This document shows positions 31,479 to 40,464 of a stretch of 64,000 bases of DNA, piece after piece (within the stretch, counting starts at the first letter, position 1; each line of letters starts with the position of its first letter). This DNA is from CAVXYG01 sp963766005. Its GTDB lineage: Bacteria; Actinomycetota; Actinomycetes; S36-B12; GCA-2699445. A program made the translations under genes and the position numbers. Below the pieces are notes generated by a model, which was not told the origin of the DNA, did not search any database, and saw only the letters and a list, made by a program, of their open reading frames with translations. The stretch is from positions 1 through 64,000 of the forward strand of contig CAVXYG010000018.1 in the NCBI GenBank assembly GCA_963766005.1, in the 5' to 3' direction.

Positions 31479-31956
31479 CAAGCTGATGCGCTTGCCGCAG
31501 CCGTGGTAGATCTTGAGCCGTTCGGCCGCCGAGCCCGAACAATGACATGCGTCCCGCAAGCACGTCCCCGTCAAGGGCAGACAACGGCACCACGGCGCTG
31601 AACTGCCCTCTGGCAACCTCAACGGGGGGACGCGGCACGCCTCATCGTCGGCGACCGGCAGCGGCGCCTGAATGTCCTCCCCTGCCCGGCTCCGCCCCAG
31701 GACCGAAGGCGATCTCGCTAGCGGAGCTGACCCGCAAACACCCTGCGCCCGCTCGATCTCGGCCGAGGAGCGGCATCGTGAGCGGGCCTGCGGAACCGGG
31801 CTCGTCCAGGCACCGACCATCCTCACAAACGACGCCGCCGCGGCCCAGTCGCGCATCGATTGGCTGCAGTTAGGCTGCAATTGCCCATCACAGCCAGTCC
31901 GAGACGCAACCACCCAACAGCCGAAATCCCTTGCAGCACAACGGATTCCGACTACG
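31479..31956. other. ICE right end, no gene seen
   Basis: 478 bases between the integrase stop and the 3' end of tRNA-Lys with no supported gene. Integrase arm-type binding sites and the attachment junction are expected here. The core repeat should match the 3' part of the tRNA, but its partner copy lies beyond the left edge, so it cannot be delimited. Confidence 0.45.
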
Positions 31957-32028
31957 TGGGCCCCGTCGGATTCGAACCCACAACCTACGGATTAAAAGTC
32001 CGCAGCTCTGCCATTGAGCTAGAGGCCC
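31957..32028 (-). tRNA. tRNA-Lys (UUU), ICE attachment site
   Basis: Full cloverleaf on the minus strand, 72 nt without encoded CCA. Acceptor GGGCCTC pairs with GGGGCCC (one G-U), D-stem GCTC/GAGC, anticodon stem GCGGA/TCCGT with loop CTTTTAA giving anticodon UUU, T-loop TTCGAAT. One G-G mismatch occurs in the T-stem. The 3' end faces the integrase gene, the usual geometry for tRNA-targeted ICEs in which the element restores the tRNA 3' end. Confidence 0.93.
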
Positions 32029-32147
32029 GCACCGCCCCGGAACGGCGGGCGCGCCGAGACCGCTCCAGTGTGCCAGGCGTGGACTGCGATCGACGCTGTC
32101 GGGAGCAACCATCCGATCCTCGGCGACGGCGGCGCTAGAGTCGGCTC

Positions 32148-32808
32148 GTGAGGGGAGTCCTACGCGCGTTCCGTGAGCAAGAGCAGTACGGCAAGGCCCT
32201 CCTCCTGCTCGGCATCTTCTACGTGCTCAGCGCCGTCACGGTGCCGGTGATCCAAGAGCTCTCCGGCATCACCTTCGTCCTCATCCTGCTGATGATCACC
32301 GCGAACGAGCGCGTGCCCCGCAGACTGCGGCGTACCGCCTTCGCCGCAGCGGGGGTTTCGGCGCTGCTGTCGGTGACCAGGGTCGTCGAACCCACGGACT
32401 TCACGATCGCGCTCGACGCGCTGAGCACGACGCTCGTCGTCGTCCTCACCCTGTTCGCCGATCTTGATCCGTCTGTTCACCGTCGGATCGGTGACGGTCT
32501 CCACGGTGATGGGCGGGTTCCTCGCCTATGCGCTGATCGGCTTCGCGTCGGCGTACCTGTTCATCGGTATCGACGCCCTGACGACTCAGGACTTCTTCGC
32601 CCAGGGCCCCGCCGAGCCCGACGACTTCATCTACTTCTCGATGGTCACGCTGTCCACGGTCGGATTCGGGGACCTGACGGCGGCCACCGACCTCGGCCGG
32701 CGGCTGGTCGTGATCGAAGCGTTGACCGGCCAGGTCTTCATCGTCGTGCTGATCTCCCGGCTGATCTCGCTGTGGGGTGCGCCGAGCACCTCCGATCCGC
32801 AGGAGTAG
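32148..32808 (+). pseudogene. Potassium channel-like membrane protein, one frameshift
   Basis: About 220 codons. The first frame from GTG 32148 encodes helices LLLLGIFYVLSAVTVPVI, ITFVLILLMI and LSTTLVVVLTLFA. An extra T near 32,463 shifts the frame; the second part then reads MGGFLAYALIGFASAYLFIG, a pore helix and the K+ selectivity filter in STVGFGDLTAATDLG, and a last helix ALTGQVFIVVLISRLI. The arrangement is that of two-pore-helix bacterial ion channels (Ion_trans_2) with extra N-terminal helices. This is the last clear frameshifted gene before the intact right half. Confidence 0.78.
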
Positions 32809-32816
32809 CGCCCGCG

Positions 32817-33431
32817 ATGCTCACGTTCGCGTTCGGTGCCATGGGCAGCGGCAAGTCGGCCTACGCGGTGATGACCGCGCAACAGCGGCATCGGCCCCGC
32901 GCCCAGGGCCATCCGCAGACCGCCGTGCTGGCAACCACTTGGGACCGCGACGAGCGCGGCGTCGCCTCCCGAACAGGCCTCTGGGCGCCGGCCCTCCGCC
33001 TCATCCCGGGCGCCGTGCACGGCGATCAGTTCGGGGATGCGGACACCATCGTCGTCGACGAGGCGCAGTTCCTCACCCCGGCGGATGTCGAGGTCCTGGT
33101 CGCGCTGAGCAACGCCGGCCGGGGCATCGTCTGCTTCGGACTGCGCACGGACTTCCGCGGCCGGCTGTTCCCCGGATCGCAGCGCCTGCTCGAACGGGCG
33201 GACGTCGTGCGCCAGGTCCCCCTGGAACCGCAATGCACCGCGTGCGACCGGACTGCGGTCATCAACGCACGGTTCGTCGGCGGGCAGCTCGCCGCGACCG
33301 GTGCCGTCGTCGCGCTGGGGGATGTGGCGCAACAGGACGCCCATGAGGGGACGACCTACGAGCCGCTGTGCGTGCGGTGCTGGTACTCGGCGGGCCAGCA
33401 CCCGTCAGGCGGAGTCGAACCCTTCGGGTGA
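32817..33431 (+). CDS. Thymidine kinase-like protein (type II)
   Basis: Intact 204-aa protein. P-loop FAFGAMGSGKSAYAVM at residues 4-19, Walker B VVDEAQFL, the lasso-type segment GIVCFGLRTDFRGRLFPGS, and two CxxC pairs (QCTACD and LCVRCW) for the structural zinc of type II thymidine kinases. It would phosphorylate thymidine in nucleotide salvage. Start ATG lies eight bases after the channel stop. Not coupled functionally in any evident way to the channel. Confidence 0.85.
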   Translation: MLTFAFGAMGSGKSAYAVMTAQQRHRPRAQGHPQTAVLATTWDRDERGVASRTGLWAPALRLIPGAVHGDQFGDADTIVVDEAQFLTPADVEVLVALSNAGRGIVCFGLRTDFRGRLFPGSQRLLERADVVRQVPLEPQCTACDRTAVINARFVGGQLAATGAVVALGDVAQQDAHEGTTYEPLCVRCWYSAGQHPSGGVEPFG

Positions 33432-33531
33432 CCAATCGGAACGTGCAGCGGCGCAGCCGCGCCCAACCCAGGCGGCCAGCACCTCCGCCGTAGCGGGCAC
33501 ATCGGTGCCGACGGTTCGGCAGGATGGCACC

Positions 33532-35307
33532 ATGAGCACCCAGGAATCGCCCCATGCGGAGCGTCGGGTCGTCGTGGTCGGCGGCGTCGCCGGCGGCATG
33601 TCGGCAGCGGCCAGGCTGCGCCGACTCGACGAGTCCGCGCAGATCACGGTCCTGGAGGCCGACGACTACGTCTCCTTCGCCAACTGCGGCCTGCCCTACC
33701 ACATCTCCGGGGACATCCCGAAGCGCTCCGATCTGCTGCTGCAGACACCGCGCAGCCTCGCCGCGCAGCTGGATATCGACGTGCGGGTCAGCCAGCGGGT
33801 CGATGCGATCGACCGGGCGCAGCGGGAGGTGCAGGTCACGGACCTCCCGCTGGGCGAGGAGTACACCCTGCCCTACGACCAGCTCATCCTGGCGCCTGGC
33901 GCCTCGCCGATCGTGCCGCCCCTGCCGGGCGTCGACCATCCCCGGATCCTGACGCTGCGCAACATCCCCGACATGGACGCGATCAAAGCCGTGGTCGACG
34001 GCGGCGCGCAGTCGGCCGTCGTCGTCGGCGGCGGCTACATCGGGCTGGAGATGGTCGACGCGCTGCACGCCAGGGGGGTGCAGGTGACGCTGGTCGAGGC
34101 GCTGCCGCACCTGATGAGCGTGATCGATGCCGAGATGTCCCGCGAGGTGGAGGACCACGTCCGCCGCCACGACATCGATCTGCGCCTGTCGACGACGGCA
34201 GCGCGGTTCGAGGACGCCGACGGCCGGGTCCGGGTGCACCTCACCCCGCGGCTGACCGACGCCATCGGCGGCGCGGCCGCCGCGAACGACATCGTGACCG
34301 ATCTCGTCGTGATGTCCGTGGGCGTGCGTCCGTCCTCCACGCTGGCGTCGCAAGCCGGGCTGGAATGCTCGTCGCGCGGGGCGATCCTGGTCAACGCCCA
34401 CCAGCAGACCTCCGATCCGGCCATCTACGCCGTCGGCGACGCCGTGCAGGTCACCGACACCGTCCTGGGCACCGCCACGACCATCCCGTTGGCGGGCCCG
34501 GCGAACCGGCAGGGCCGCATCGCCGCGGACCACATCGCCGGCCGCGTCGGCAGATCGGCCCGCTACACCACGAGCCAGGGCAGCGGCGTGGTGAAGGTCT
34601 TCGAGATGACGGTGGCCATGACCGGTGCCAGCGAGACCGTGCTGCGGGCCAACGACCGGTCCTTCGCCAAGGTCTACCTGCACCCCAACGGCCACGCCGG
34701 ATACTACCCGGGCACCTCCCCGATGCACATGAAGCTGCTCTACGACCCCGACGACGGTCGGGTGCTCGGGGCGCAGATCGCCGGCTGGGACGGGGTCGAC
34801 AAGCGGATCGACGTCCTGGCCGTCGCGATCCGAGCCGGCATGACGGTCGAGGACCTCGAAGAGCTGGAACTGGCCTACGCGCCGCCCTACTCCAGCGCCA
34901 AGGACCCGGTGAACATGGCCGGCTTCCAGGCGGCCAACGTGCTGCGGGGGGATCTCGAGGTGTGGCAGGCCGACGAGTGGCCCGGCATCCCCGGGGATGC
35001 GGTCCTGCTCGATGTCCGCTCGGTGGGCGAGCATGAGCGCTGGAACATCCGCGGCTCGCTGCTCATCCCGCTGCCGCAACTGCGGGAGCGGCTCGGCGAG
35101 CTGCCCGGGGACAAGCAGGTGTACGTGTACTGCCGTTCCGGCTTCCGCTCCTACCTCGCCTACCGCATCCTCGTGCAACACGGGTTCCGCGCCAAGACGC
35201 TGTCCGGCGGCGAACTCACCTTCCGCAGCGTCCACTCCGACGCAGTGCCCGGCGGGGCTCCGGGCCTGCCGGTCATCGCCTACGCCGAGGAGCAGTTCGC
35301 GAGCTGA
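33532..35307 (+). CDS. CoA-disulfide reductase-like flavoprotein with C-terminal rhodanese domain
   Basis: Intact 591-aa protein. FAD-binding VVVVGGVAGGMSAAARLRR at residues 13-31, the single redox cysteine C52 in SFANCGLPYHI, NAD(P)H-binding VVVGGGYIGLEMVDAL, and IYAVGDAV. The C-terminal 100 residues are a rhodanese domain with active-site loop YCRSGFRSYL (Cys534). This fusion is known for CoA-disulfide and persulfide reductases (Npsr/CoADR-RHD), which reduce CoA disulfides or CoA persulfides and polysulfide. ATG 32 bases into the line is preceded by AGGATGG. Substrate choice cannot be settled from sequence. Confidence 0.88.
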   Translation: MSTQESPHAERRVVVVGGVAGGMSAAARLRRLDESAQITVLEADDYVSFANCGLPYHISGDIPKRSDLLLQTPRSLAAQLDIDVRVSQRVDAIDRAQREVQVTDLPLGEEYTLPYDQLILAPGASPIVPPLPGVDHPRILTLRNIPDMDAIKAVVDGGAQSAVVVGGGYIGLEMVDALHARGVQVTLVEALPHLMSVIDAEMSREVEDHVRRHDIDLRLSTTAARFEDADGRVRVHLTPRLTDAIGGAAAANDIVTDLVVMSVGVRPSSTLASQAGLECSSRGAILVNAHQQTSDPAIYAVGDAVQVTDTVLGTATTIPLAGPANRQGRIAADHIAGRVGRSARYTTSQGSGVVKVFEMTVAMTGASETVLRANDRSFAKVYLHPNGHAGYYPGTSPMHMKLLYDPDDGRVLGAQIAGWDGVDKRIDVLAVAIRAGMTVEDLEELELAYAPPYSSAKDPVNMAGFQAANVLRGDLEVWQADEWPGIPGDAVLLDVRSVGEHERWNIRGSLLIPLPQLRERLGELPGDKQVYVYCRSGFRSYLAYRILVQHGFRAKTLSGGELTFRSVHSDAVPGGAPGLPVIAYAEEQFAS

Positions 35308-35493
35308 GGCGCAGGTGCGCCGGCGGCGCGGCAACCCAGCGCGGCACCAGCACGTTCGGCCGCGGCCGCCCGCTGCGGGGACGGCCCCCACCACTGGCCG
35401 CGCAGCGGATCCGCAACTGGTGCCCCACCCGCGACGGCGACCGGCCACCGTGCCGCGGCTGAGCATAGACTCACGGCGACGACAGGAGGTTCG

Positions 35494-37578
35494 ATGGTCA
35501 TCGGGCAGCGGGCGCGGCAATTCCTCGGATCGGTCTTCCGCGCCGAGATCACCACCGTCGAGGCCTCGGGCCTGGCGAACGCCGTGGCGAGCATCGCCGT
35601 CTCCTTCGATCGGGGTCTGCTGCCGCGGACGACGCCGCAGCAGGCGGGACTGACCGGCCTGTGGGGGGCGCTCACCTACGGCGTGACCGCGACCATGCAG
35701 TCGTTCATCGAGTCGGCGGCACGGCGGGGCGGAGCCGATCGGCTGACGTCCTCCCATGCCCGACGAGCCGTGCTGATGAGCGCAGACGCAGCCGCGCTGA
35801 CAGCCGGCGTGCTCATCCAGAAGAGCCTGCCCAAACAGCGCGACGAACCGCTGCTGCGCGCCGGAGGCCGTGCGGCAGGCTGGCGCCTGACGCTGGCAGG
35901 CACCTCGGGGCTCCTCGCGCTGGGGGTGGACGGGGTCCTCGACACGATCACCAAGCGCCATGAGGAGCAGACCGTGAACGCGGCGGCGGCCGCCCTCGCG
36001 GGCAGTTTCGTCGCCGGCGGGATGTATCTGTGGCGGACCCGGCGCCTCATCGACGCGGGCGTCGATCAGGACGAGTTCGGCCAGGACGTGGCCGACAACG
36101 TCGGGGTGCAGCCGATCCGAGCTGCGGCGATCGGCGTCGGCGTCACCAGCGGGTTGCTCGTGCTCTCGCAAGCGGAGCGCCTGGCCGCCCACGGCGTGGG
36201 CAGGGTCGTCGGGTTCCTGGCCCCGGCCGCTGCGCCGTACTCCGTCGCGATCGGCCATGCCGTGACGCTCGGCGGGCTCGCCTTCGGCGTTTCCGAGGCG
36301 CTCGGCGTGATCTACCGCACGACCGAATCGGCCGGCGAAGCTATCGAGAAGGCCTACGGCAACCGGCCAAGCTCGCCCTACGTCAGCGGTGGCAGCCGCA
36401 GCGACGAGGACTGGAGCACGTTCGGCCGCGAAGGCCGGCGCTACGTGAACATGGCCCTGAGCGCTTCGGACATCGAGGCGGTCATCGGGCGGCCGGCCAT
36501 TGATCCCATCCGCGCCTACGTCGGGCTGGGCACCGATGTCAGCCCGAACCGGCGGGCGGCGCGCGGCATGCACGAGCTCGATGTGCTGGGCGCCTTCGAC
36601 CGGGAGTACATCGCCGTCTTCTTCCCCACCGGCACCGGCTACGTCAACTATGTCGCGCTGGAGTCCCTGGAGTACTTCACCGCCGGCGACGTTGCCTCGA
36701 TCGCCATCCAGTACTCGGTTCGACCGTCGTTCCTCTCCCTCGGCGAGGTCGGGACGGCGCGCGAGTCGAACCTGCTGCTGCTGAACCGGCTCGCGGAGCG
36801 GCTCTCCGCGATCCCCGCCGAGCGGCGGCCCAAGCTGCTGCTGTTCGGCGAGAGCCTAGGCAGCCTAGGCGGACAGGATGTGCTCAACCCGGAGGGCACC
36901 GACGACCTGGACCACCTCGGGATCCACCGCGCGCTGTTCATCGGCACCCCCTTCTCCAGCAAGTGGCGCCAGCGCTGGCACGCCGCGCCGCAGCGGGTCG
37001 ACCCGCAGGGGATTGTCGCCGAGGTGCAGGGCATCGAGGAGTGGCGGGCCCTGTCCGCCGATCGCCGGGATCGGACCCAGGTCGTGCTCCTCACCCACAA
37101 CAACGATCCCATCCCCAAGTTCGGCGGGCCCCTGCTGATCCAAGAGCCGGACTGGATGGGGCCGTCGGACGAACGTCCCCCGGGCGTGCCGCGAGAGACG
37201 ATGTTCATGCCGGGAGCGACCTTCCTCGCCACGGCGGTGGACCTGCTCAACGCCGACAACGTGACTCCGGGCACGTTCGAGGCCTACGCCCACGACTACC
37301 GGGCCGACCTTGCCGAAATGGTGCGCGCGACGTACGGCCTCGACGTCCCCGACGACGAGCTTGCCGCGGTGGAGGCTGCGCTGCGCCGGCGCGAGGCGCA
37401 CTGGGCCGAGCGCCGGCTGCTCAGCGACACGCTGAGCCAGGCGGAGGACCAGATCCGCAGCACGATCGAGGGATGGGGACTGGATTCCTCGTCGGTGCCG
37501 CGCTTCGTGGAGCCGGTCCGCAACGCTGCTCCGGATCCCTACGCCGTCCCGCAGGAGCCGGAGAGCGAGCAGGCTTGA
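35494..37578 (+). CDS. Membrane-anchored alpha/beta hydrolase (Abhydrolase_9 family)
   Basis: Intact 694-aa protein. The N-terminal 300 residues are membrane-embedded helices (Abhydrolase_9_N type), the rest an alpha/beta hydrolase fold. The nucleophile elbow is GESLGS with Ser454; an acid-containing loop VVLLTHNNDPIPKF and a late segment FEAYAHDYRADL with the probable catalytic histidine follow. Other family stretches are VYVGLGTD-like RAYVGLGTDVSPNRRA and YVNYVALESLEYFTAGDVAS. Start ATG has a perfect AGGAGG site. The physiological substrate of this actinobacterial family is unknown; lipids or cell-envelope esters are likely from location. Confidence 0.8.
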   Translation: MVIGQRARQFLGSVFRAEITTVEASGLANAVASIAVSFDRGLLPRTTPQQAGLTGLWGALTYGVTATMQSFIESAARRGGADRLTSSHARRAVLMSADAAALTAGVLIQKSLPKQRDEPLLRAGGRAAGWRLTLAGTSGLLALGVDGVLDTITKRHEEQTVNAAAAALAGSFVAGGMYLWRTRRLIDAGVDQDEFGQDVADNVGVQPIRAAAIGVGVTSGLLVLSQAERLAAHGVGRVVGFLAPAAAPYSVAIGHAVTLGGLAFGVSEALGVIYRTTESAGEAIEKAYGNRPSSPYVSGGSRSDEDWSTFGREGRRYVNMALSASDIEAVIGRPAIDPIRAYVGLGTDVSPNRRAARGMHELDVLGAFDREYIAVFFPTGTGYVNYVALESLEYFTAGDVASIAIQYSVRPSFLSLGEVGTARESNLLLLNRLAERLSAIPAERRPKLLLFGESLGSLGGQDVLNPEGTDDLDHLGIHRALFIGTPFSSKWRQRWHAAPQRVDPQGIVAEVQGIEEWRALSADRRDRTQVVLLTHNNDPIPKFGGPLLIQEPDWMGPSDERPPGVPRETMFMPGATFLATAVDLLNADNVTPGTFEAYAHDYRADLAEMVRATYGLDVPDDELAAVEAALRRREAHWAERRLLSDTLSQAEDQIRSTIEGWGLDSSSVPRFVEPVRNAAPDPYAVPQEPESEQA

Positions 37579-37683
37579 CACCCGTTCCAGCGCGCGACGC
37601 TCGGTCGCAGCGCCGACGAGCGGCCCGCGCAGCCCGCCGGCCGGGTCCGCCGCGGCCGGTCCGTGCCTGCCCTCTGGAGGCGC

Positions 37684-38667
37684 TCACACCTCCCGCGGCG
37701 CACCTCGGACCGCGTGCCGCAGCGACAGGCGTCGCGCCAGTGTGGAGTCGGCGAACAGTTGCAGGAAGTGCCACACGACGCAGGTGATGGTGGCCACAGC
37801 GGCCACTGCGGCGATCTGCGGGACCTGGTCGCCGGCGATCGCCAGGATCGTCAGGGCCAGCGGAAGGGTCTTCTGCGAGGCGACGAACAGGACCGGCATC
37901 GCGTGCTGCACCGGCATGCGGGCGCTCGCGGCTCGTGCCGCCGCCAGGAGTGCGCCGTGGCCCACCGCCGCCGCCACCACCATCGCCAGCAGGAGGATCA
38001 GCGGCATCGTCTTCGCGGCATCGGCATTGCCGGCGATGGTCACCCAGACGACAGCCAGCACCGCCAGCGACGGGACGGCGCCCAGCCAGTGGGGCGGATT
38101 CGACCAGAGGAGCTTGCGGACCGTGTAGCCCACGACGGTCGGGACCAGGACCGTCAGCACGACCTGGGTGAGGATGGGCCAGGAGTCCAGCCCCACATCG
38201 GCGGCCAGCATCAGCGACAGCGCCACCGGTGCCGTGAAGCTGCCGACCAGCACGGTCACGATCGTCAGCATGAGGGCCCACAACCGGTCGCCCCCGGCAT
38301 TGATGGCGATCACGGCCGCGCTGGAGAGCGTCGTGGGCACCGAGGCCATCAGCGCGATCCCGACAGCCAGGCCCAGCGGCAGGTCCAGCAGGCGCAGCGC
38401 GGCCCAGCCGAGCAACGGGGCCAGCACCAGGTTGATCGCCAGGACCGCCGCAGCGGCGCGGAGCAGCGCCGAATCGCGCGCACCGGCGAGTCGGGTCTGC
38501 AGACCGATCACGAGGAAGATCGCGATCACGCACCAGTCGCTGAAGGATGTCGGGCCCAGCGCGAGGCCCCCCACTGCCGTGCCGATGCCCGGGAGGGCCA
38601 GGCCGAAGGCGATGACCACGGGCAGCCCGACCGGCAGGAGCAGCCGGTTGAGCTGCGCAGGGAACAT
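37684..38667 (-). CDS. Bile acid:sodium symporter-family (SBF) transporter
   Basis: Intact 327-aa protein with nine to ten membrane helices across its whole length. SBF/BASS family features are the conserved ALMASVPTTLSSAAVIAINA (TTLSSA motif) in helix 4 and the SQKTLPLALTILA segment in helix 9. The family moves organic anions with sodium; most bacterial members have unknown substrates. ATG 38667 is chosen; a GTG three bases upstream is also possible. Confidence 0.8.
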   Translation of the reverse strand: MFPAQLNRLLLPVGLPVVIAFGLALPGIGTAVGGLALGPTSFSDWCVIAIFLVIGLQTRLAGARDSALLRAAAAVLAINLVLAPLLGWAALRLLDLPLGLAVGIALMASVPTTLSSAAVIAINAGGDRLWALMLTIVTVLVGSFTAPVALSLMLAADVGLDSWPILTQVVLTVLVPTVVGYTVRKLLWSNPPHWLGAVPSLAVLAVVWVTIAGNADAAKTMPLILLLAMVVAAAVGHGALLAAARAASARMPVQHAMPVLFVASQKTLPLALTILAIAGDQVPQIAAVAAVATITCVVWHFLQLFADSTLARRLSLRHAVRGAPREV

Positions 38668-38771
38668 CACCGAGCCATTGTGCTGCTCGCCGCACTGCGC
38701 CGCACGGGTTTCGGCGGCTCGCGGACGGTCCTGCGGCCACGGCCTACGATGCCCGCAGAGGGAGGTCGCCC

Positions 38772-40382
38772 GTGACCGAGGAACCGGAAACGCCATCGGC
38801 GAACCGGCGCTCCATCGACCCCGAGCAGCGCCAGCCCGGTGACGCGGCCCCGGGATCAGGCCGAGGGGCCGGGGAGGGGCACCGGCAGGGTCCCGTCCGA
38901 CAGGCCGCCGACGCCCCGACCGGCTCCGACGGTCCCCGCCCCGTGCCGTTCGAGTCGGCAGCAACCGCGGGGCCGGCCCCGCCGCGGACCGACGGGACCG
39001 GCCAGCAGGATCCCGCCGGGCAGCCGGAGCACCCCGGTGGTGGCCCGGACCGACCCGGCGAGCCGGACCACCCGGGGTCCAGGACGGACGAGACCGACGG
39101 GGGCGCCGCCGCCGAAGGCCAGGGCGCCGCAGCACAGCCGGCGCACCCCGGTGGCGCGGCCGATCCGGACACCGGGGAGATCCTCAGCGCCAGCGGGTTC
39201 GGCGCCACCGAGGCTCTGGCGCCGGCCCCGGGGCCCGCAGCGACCGCGCCGAGCTTCGGCAAGGAGCCGATGTGGGCCGACGCCTCCCGCAACTACGACC
39301 CCGGGCCGCTGCCCTTGGAGCACCAAGGGGCCACTCGCATCATCGAGACCGGCGTGCTGACCTTCGCCCGCCGGATGGACCGGCTGCAGTCGCGGATCGC
39401 CCCGATCGCGTTCGCCTACGCCGTGTTCAAGAAGTACGCCGACGACAAGGGCAGCCGGTTGGCGGCGCTCTTGGCCTACTACACCTTCCTCAGTATCTTC
39501 CCGCTCCTCATCGCCGGCGTCGCCCTGCTCAACCGAATCCTGCGCAACTCCCCCGATGTCGTGAACCAGGTGGTCGAGGAGCTCGTCCCCGAAGACTTCC
39601 AGGACCAGATCTTGGCGTCCTACGAGGCCCTGCCGACCAGCGGGGCGACGCTCTGGGTCGCGGTGATCGGCCTGCTCCTGGCCGGCACGGCAGGCGCGTT
39701 CGCCCTCTACGGAGCCCTGAACCAGATCTTCGCCGTGCCCTACCGCTACCGCTACGGGTTCGGTCCGCGGTACCTGCGGGTCCTCGTGGTGCTCTTCATC
39801 ATGGCGTTCGCCGTGCTCATCACCGCGATCGGCGCCGGATACGCCGGGGCCTGGTCGTCCATCCCCGGGGTCAATCGCATCTCGGTCGCCGTGCTGACCA
39901 CCCTGGTCTTCGGAGGGTCGCTGTACGGCGCAGCCAAGATTCTGTGCCGCCGGCAGCTGCGGGCTCACGAACTGCTGCTCGGGGCCATGCTCGGCGGAGC
40001 CATCGTGACCGCGGTCGTCAGCCTCGGATCCCTGCTGGTGGCCACGTTCGTGGCCACCAGCACTCCCGTCTACGGGGCCTTCGCCACGGTGATCGGCATC
40101 ATCTCGGTCCTCCTGCTGACGTCGAACGGGATCATCATCAGTCTGGAGATCTCCGTGGTGCGCGCCTGGCAGTTGTGGCCCAGGGGCCTCGACATCCACC
40201 TGCTGTTCCCGGCCGATGACCGGGCCTACGTGCTGCTGTCCCTCATGGACGAGCGGATGCCCAGCCAGCGCAACGACGTCCGCTTCGACGCGACCGGGCA
40301 CTTCGACCCGCGCCGCCCGCCGTTCGACACCCTGAACCACCGCCAGCCAGGCGTCCCGCGCACGCCCTACGACCCGCACTAG
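38772..40382 (+). CDS. YihY/BrkB-family inner membrane protein
   Basis: Intact 536-aa protein. The first 150 residues are low-complexity, rich in Pro, Gly and acidic residues (SGRGAGEGHRQGP, HPGGGPDRPGEPDHP), cytoplasmic and probably disordered. The YihY/BrkB domain follows: RLAALLAYYTFLSIFPLLIA is the family signature, then LLLAGTAGAFALYGALNQIF, LVVLFIMAFAVLITAIGAG and the helix ISVLLLTSNGIIISLEISVV. GTG start has GGAGG ten bases upstream. Often mislabelled ribonuclease BN; function is unknown. Confidence 0.85.
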   Translation: MTEEPETPSANRRSIDPEQRQPGDAAPGSGRGAGEGHRQGPVRQAADAPTGSDGPRPVPFESAATAGPAPPRTDGTGQQDPAGQPEHPGGGPDRPGEPDHPGSRTDETDGGAAAEGQGAAAQPAHPGGAADPDTGEILSASGFGATEALAPAPGPAATAPSFGKEPMWADASRNYDPGPLPLEHQGATRIIETGVLTFARRMDRLQSRIAPIAFAYAVFKKYADDKGSRLAALLAYYTFLSIFPLLIAGVALLNRILRNSPDVVNQVVEELVPEDFQDQILASYEALPTSGATLWVAVIGLLLAGTAGAFALYGALNQIFAVPYRYRYGFGPRYLRVLVVLFIMAFAVLITAIGAGYAGAWSSIPGVNRISVAVLTTLVFGGSLYGAAKILCRRQLRAHELLLGAMLGGAIVTAVVSLGSLLVATFVATSTPVYGAFATVIGIISVLLLTSNGIIISLEISVVRAWQLWPRGLDIHLLFPADDRAYVLLSLMDERMPSQRNDVRFDATGHFDPRRPPFDTLNHRQPGVPRTPYDPH

Positions 40383-40464
40383 CCTCCCGCCGCGCCGCAG
40401 TGCGCGACCAGGCCGCCGCATGGCTCGCGCAACTCGCGCCGAGGCGCATCGGCAGCCGCGCCGC

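Noticed and set aside
33262..36573. 1,103-codon minus-strand open frame
   Set aside because: It is the antisense shadow of the thymidine kinase, CoA-disulfide reductase and hydrolase genes; composition follows the third-base pattern of the plus-strand genes and no family is recognisable.
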